From Gnetum montanum (lineage: Eukaryota; Streptophyta; Gnetopsida; Gnetales; Gnetaceae): DNA of 60,000 nucleotides. The notes below the pieces were generated by a model, which was not told where the DNA came from, searched no databases, and saw nothing but the letters and a program-made list of their open reading frames with translations. This document shows, one piece after another, positions 57,375 to 60,000 of this stretch. A program made the translations under genes and the position numbers. The DNA is taken from NCBI GenBank assembly GCA_015680685.1, contig MNCI01016193.1, forward strand, positions 177,619-237,618, written 5' to 3'. Each line of letters starts with the position of its first letter. The stretch's first letter is position 1.

Positions 57375-57542
57375 TAGTGCCCAAGCGCACAATTGGGAAA
57401 GAAGTCTTTGAGTAGAAAAGTAGCAAAACTCTTATAGTTTGTTTGAAAGTTAGAGTAATTTCCAAGTACTCGCAACAGGAGATTTAAGTGTGGATGCATC
57501 TTTATTCGAGCATTGTGTACTTGAGCACACCTTGTGTATGGT

Positions 57543-57548
57543 AATAAA
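57543..57548 (+). terminator. poly(A) signal of LTR A
   Basis: AATAAAGATGAGCT, the same words as in the Ath-M LTR; LTR B has AATAAAGATCAAG at 59414. Confidence 0.55.
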
Positions 57549-58133
57549 GATGAGCTCTTTGATTCATCCTTGTAGCACTTGAGATTTGTTTTCTTGCACA
57601 TTTCTTTTATTTTATTTTATTTTATGCACTTTACATTTATGTTATTAGCATAGCAATTCATTTTGATCAATTAAACAAATCATTAAATTACGATCACTTC
57701 GAGCATGTGTGTGACACTTGGTAACCCAGTAACGATTAACATTTGGTAATCTCAGTAATGTTGCACTAGTTCAGGATGTGTACAGCAAGTGAGAACGGAT
57801 GCTGGTGTTAGGATTAGTTAGAACTTAATTAATGAATAGTTAAGATAAATTAGTCACTTAGTTATCTCTCTTCTCCCTTATTAGCACAGGACATAAAAGA
57901 TATAAAAATCATATGCCTCAAGCTTACTTAACCATACAATCGTGACATACAAGTAAGTTTGGAAAAACAATGATCAACCAACTTGTCCTTGTTCCACAAA
58001 GGCGCATAGGCACTTAGTCCTCGGAATTCAACCGAATCGTGCATGAAACGCTCATATTCATATGGTTGAGCATAGGGGTACCTTGCTACTCATCAATCAA
58101 TAAATTGACCAAATAAAATAGAACCCTCTCAAT

Positions 58134-58909
58134 GGAGAAGGTCCATGCTATTCAACAAAAATCAATGATAGAAATCAACGAGTGGAAGAACGAGGCCAAG
58201 AAGCATGAAAAATTGAAGGATACTTCCGCGACCAAGTAGGCATGTATAAGTAAATAAATGAAAAGGAAATCCATATGGCTAAAGCCTGCACTGGGTCCTT
58301 GTTAGCACAAAATTCTGAGTGATAGCCAATTTTAGATAGCTATGCTTTGGTCCACCAGATGGAAATAAAGGATAAAGACCTACAAATTGAAGATTTGAAG
58401 GAATACATGGCATTGGCTAACCTCAAATATGCCAACCTTGCCATGTTAATAGTAGGTCAGCCTCACAGTGAATTGGAGAACTAGGTAGTAACCACTTATG
58501 CATTATATGAAAAAGAGTTTGTGAATAGAAAAGATGCTTTGCAAAACCTCCATATAGCAAACTCAGAATTGAAGGTGGTTAAAGCCAGCTACCATGGACA
58601 GAAGGATGTTGTCTCAGACCTAGCTAGAAGATTAACAGATTATCAAGAACTCAAAGAAAAATTTAGGGACTTTGAGGAGGATGGCAACAATTCATAGTTT
58701 GGTATGTAAAGACCAATCAAATGTTTCTGCAGCTACCATGCCCTTGGGATGTATTAGCACCGGCACACATTGGTTTAGTAGCCTAGACAGTACACGACCC
58801 AAGAATGGAAGAGGAAAAGTTGTAGGCATTGCTTAATTGTTACAAATTTCCCAAGCTTGGTGACAAAGGGAAGCAACCAATGGAGGAGCCATCGCCTCTG
58901 GGAACCACA
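58134..58909 (+). pseudogene. C-terminal part of the extra coiled-coil ORF
   Basis: Begins MEKVHAIQQKSMIEINEW at 58134 and continues through EYMALANLKYANLAMLIVGQ (58404-58463), RKDALQNLHIANSELKVVKA, DLARRLTDYQELKEKF and PCPWDVLAPAHIGLV to a stop at 58907. Glu/Lys-rich heptad-like pattern, so coiled coil. It aligns with about 16980-16163 of Ath-M on the other strand. It sits directly between two LTRs of its own family; the N-terminal half is missing. Several TAG stops and small shifts; the role is unknown. Confidence 0.6.
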
Positions 58910-59106
58910 TGAGCTTCCCAGTTTTACATTTTTTACTATTGTGTTCGAATTTTTGTGAAACACCACTGCAACATGTAAGAGTCAATTGTTTTGCTTATTT
59001 GTTGTTTGAGTCAGTTAATAATTCCATACCTTCTCAATATTTTATAAAGAACTTGTTCCTCATTTTGTTTAACTCGAGGATGAGTTTTCATTGAGTCATG
59101 AGGGTA

Positions 59107-59966
59107 TGATGAGTCGTGAATTTGTTAACTCCAATATTGGGTACTTGATGTTGGAGCCTCAATATCGGATACCTGATGTCGAAGCTAGGAAGTAATGTTA
59201 GATATTTGATGTCGTCTCCTCTATGCATGCTTATAAATACAACACTTGGGTGCATGGTTTAGGGGGACAATAGAGAAGATAGTTTCAGTTCTCAATTTTT
59301 GATAGTCTTTCTTAGAGTTCTGTTATTCCCAATGCATGATTGTAGTGTGATGTTTGTAATCGTATGACACCTTTGTTAAAGTGTGACGTACTTAGACACG
59401 TTACATGACTGGAAATAAAGATCAAGATTACTCCCATTATTGTAGCATCCACTTAGATTATTATTGCTGTTAATTGTTAATTATTTACTGTTTCCTTTAG
59501 TTAACATTTTCATTTATTATTATTTACTATTCCTGTCATTAAGTGGAATGCGTACACCTTAATCACGAGTGTTAAGTGTAAGTACTTGGTAATCTAGCTA
59601 TGTTTCGTTTGGCACATCCAGTGACATACACTTGGCAATTCCAAAGGTAGTCTCATGAAGTCCAAGGCATCTACAGATGATTAAGAGTAAATACTCATCG
59701 CACATAGGCTAGTTTAGATCTTATTTTCCATTGTTCATTAGCTTAATTAATGGAGTAGCATAGAATTAGACAACATCATACACCTCACTTCGGACTAAAC
59801 CATATGTGACAAAGCTACCACTAGTCTAAGTGGGAAGATAGTGAACTATGATTAGAGCATAATGATCTAGATACCACAACTAGTCCCATCTACAGAATTT
59901 GACTAGATCATGTGTGAATGCTTGTGATTTGTATGGTTGGACGTAGGGGTACCTCGCTGCTCATCA
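59107..59966 (+). repeat. LTR B of the Athila-like family
   Basis: 860 bp, TGATGAG...CTCATCA, preceded by GTCATGAGGGTA. TATA box at 59232-59239, AATAAA at 59414-59419. U3 has its own ~30-bp repeat (three units of GGATACCTGATGTCGAAGC type, 59133-59215) unlike LTR A or the Ath-M LTR. The end GGGGTACCTCGCTGCTCATCA matches the other two. Confidence 0.8.
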
Positions 59967-59985
59967 TATATATATATATATATAT
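59964..59985 (+). repeat. TA microsatellite at the LTR B border
   Basis: Run of (TA)n just beyond the LTR end. It may be the insertion target, which would make any target-site duplication unreadable. Confidence 0.6.
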
Positions 59986-60000
59986 CTTAAATTTAGCATT

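Larger units (their letters stand above)
50641..58095 (+). mobile_element. plus-strand Athila-like element Ath-P
   Basis: Gag tail, protease, RT-RNase H-integrase, long 3' region, the end of the extra ORF's 3' flank, a polypurine-type tract and an LTR (57177-58095). It is the same family as Ath-M, inverted to it. RT to integrase run in one frame for 2.6 kb with stops but no frameshift. The 5' LTR, the gag core and most of the extra ORF are missing. Confidence 0.75.
57177..58095 (+). repeat. LTR A of the Athila-like family
   Basis: 919 bp, TGATGAG...CTCATCA. TATA box at 57367-57374, poly(A) signal AATAAA at 57543. U3 holds 34-bp tandem repeats (57183-57326), absent from the sister LTRs. R/U5 aligns with 15913-14999 of Ath-M. 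It is the 3' LTR of Ath-P by its upstream sequence. Confidence 0.85.

Overview
This window is plant nuclear DNA made almost entirely of old, nested LTR retrotransposons. I see no host gene, rRNA, tRNA or CRISPR array. The coding remnants belong to plant retrotransposon groups: Ty3/gypsy of the Tat lineage (with the second, archaeal-type RNase H), a second non-chromovirus Ty3/gypsy family that looks Athila-like, and Ty1/copia. Sequence is AT-rich and CpG-poor, and most internal stops read as Gln or Trp codons changed to TAG/TAA. This fits a seed plant with a large, methylated, slowly purged genome. A gymnosperm is plausible but cannot be shown from the sequence.

Layout: (1) 1-14998, Tat-like element 1: end of its 5' LTR, PBS, gag, protease, a short-motif array, a spliced antisense gene, then a 3.4-kb array of ~183-bp hairpin-bearing repeats; RT and integrase are absent. 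(2) 14999-19728 and 39306-45839, a minus-strand Athila-like element (Ath-M) with an extra 2.9-kb coiled-coil ORF before its 3' LTR, split by (3) 19729-39300, a giant Tat/Ogre-type element (19.6 kb) with two ~1.7-kb LTRs, PBS, and a perfect TACTC target-site duplication. Its order is gag, protease, array, antisense gene, array, RT-RNaseH-aRNaseH-integrase, array, 3' LTR. (4) 45840-49339, a Ty1/copia 5' LTR with PBS and gag. (5) 49340-50241, a third fragment of the antisense gene. (6) about 50641-58095, a plus-strand Athila-like element (Ath-P), inverted relative to Ath-M. (7) 58096-59966, a further 3' internal piece and LTR of that family.

The most unusual content is the antisense gene. Three copies lie opposite to gag/pol; the two longer ones have eight putative exons and the third has exons 2-3. 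Splice positions, a ~1.5-kb first intron and short later introns are shared, and the protein can be aligned by eye although its function is not recognised. In both Tat-like elements it lies downstream of protease, not downstream of integrase. Short-motif arrays (core TTAAACTGGCA) mark the module borders. A second unusual gene is the extra ORF of the Athila-like family, preceded by its own TATA box and a 5'-UTR intron ending exactly at the ATG. LTRs of that family share ends, TATA and poly(A) signals but carry unrelated U3 segments with different tandem repeats.

All coding regions are broken, so everything here is annotated as pseudogene or repeat. Splice sites, domain limits and family names come from reading by eye.
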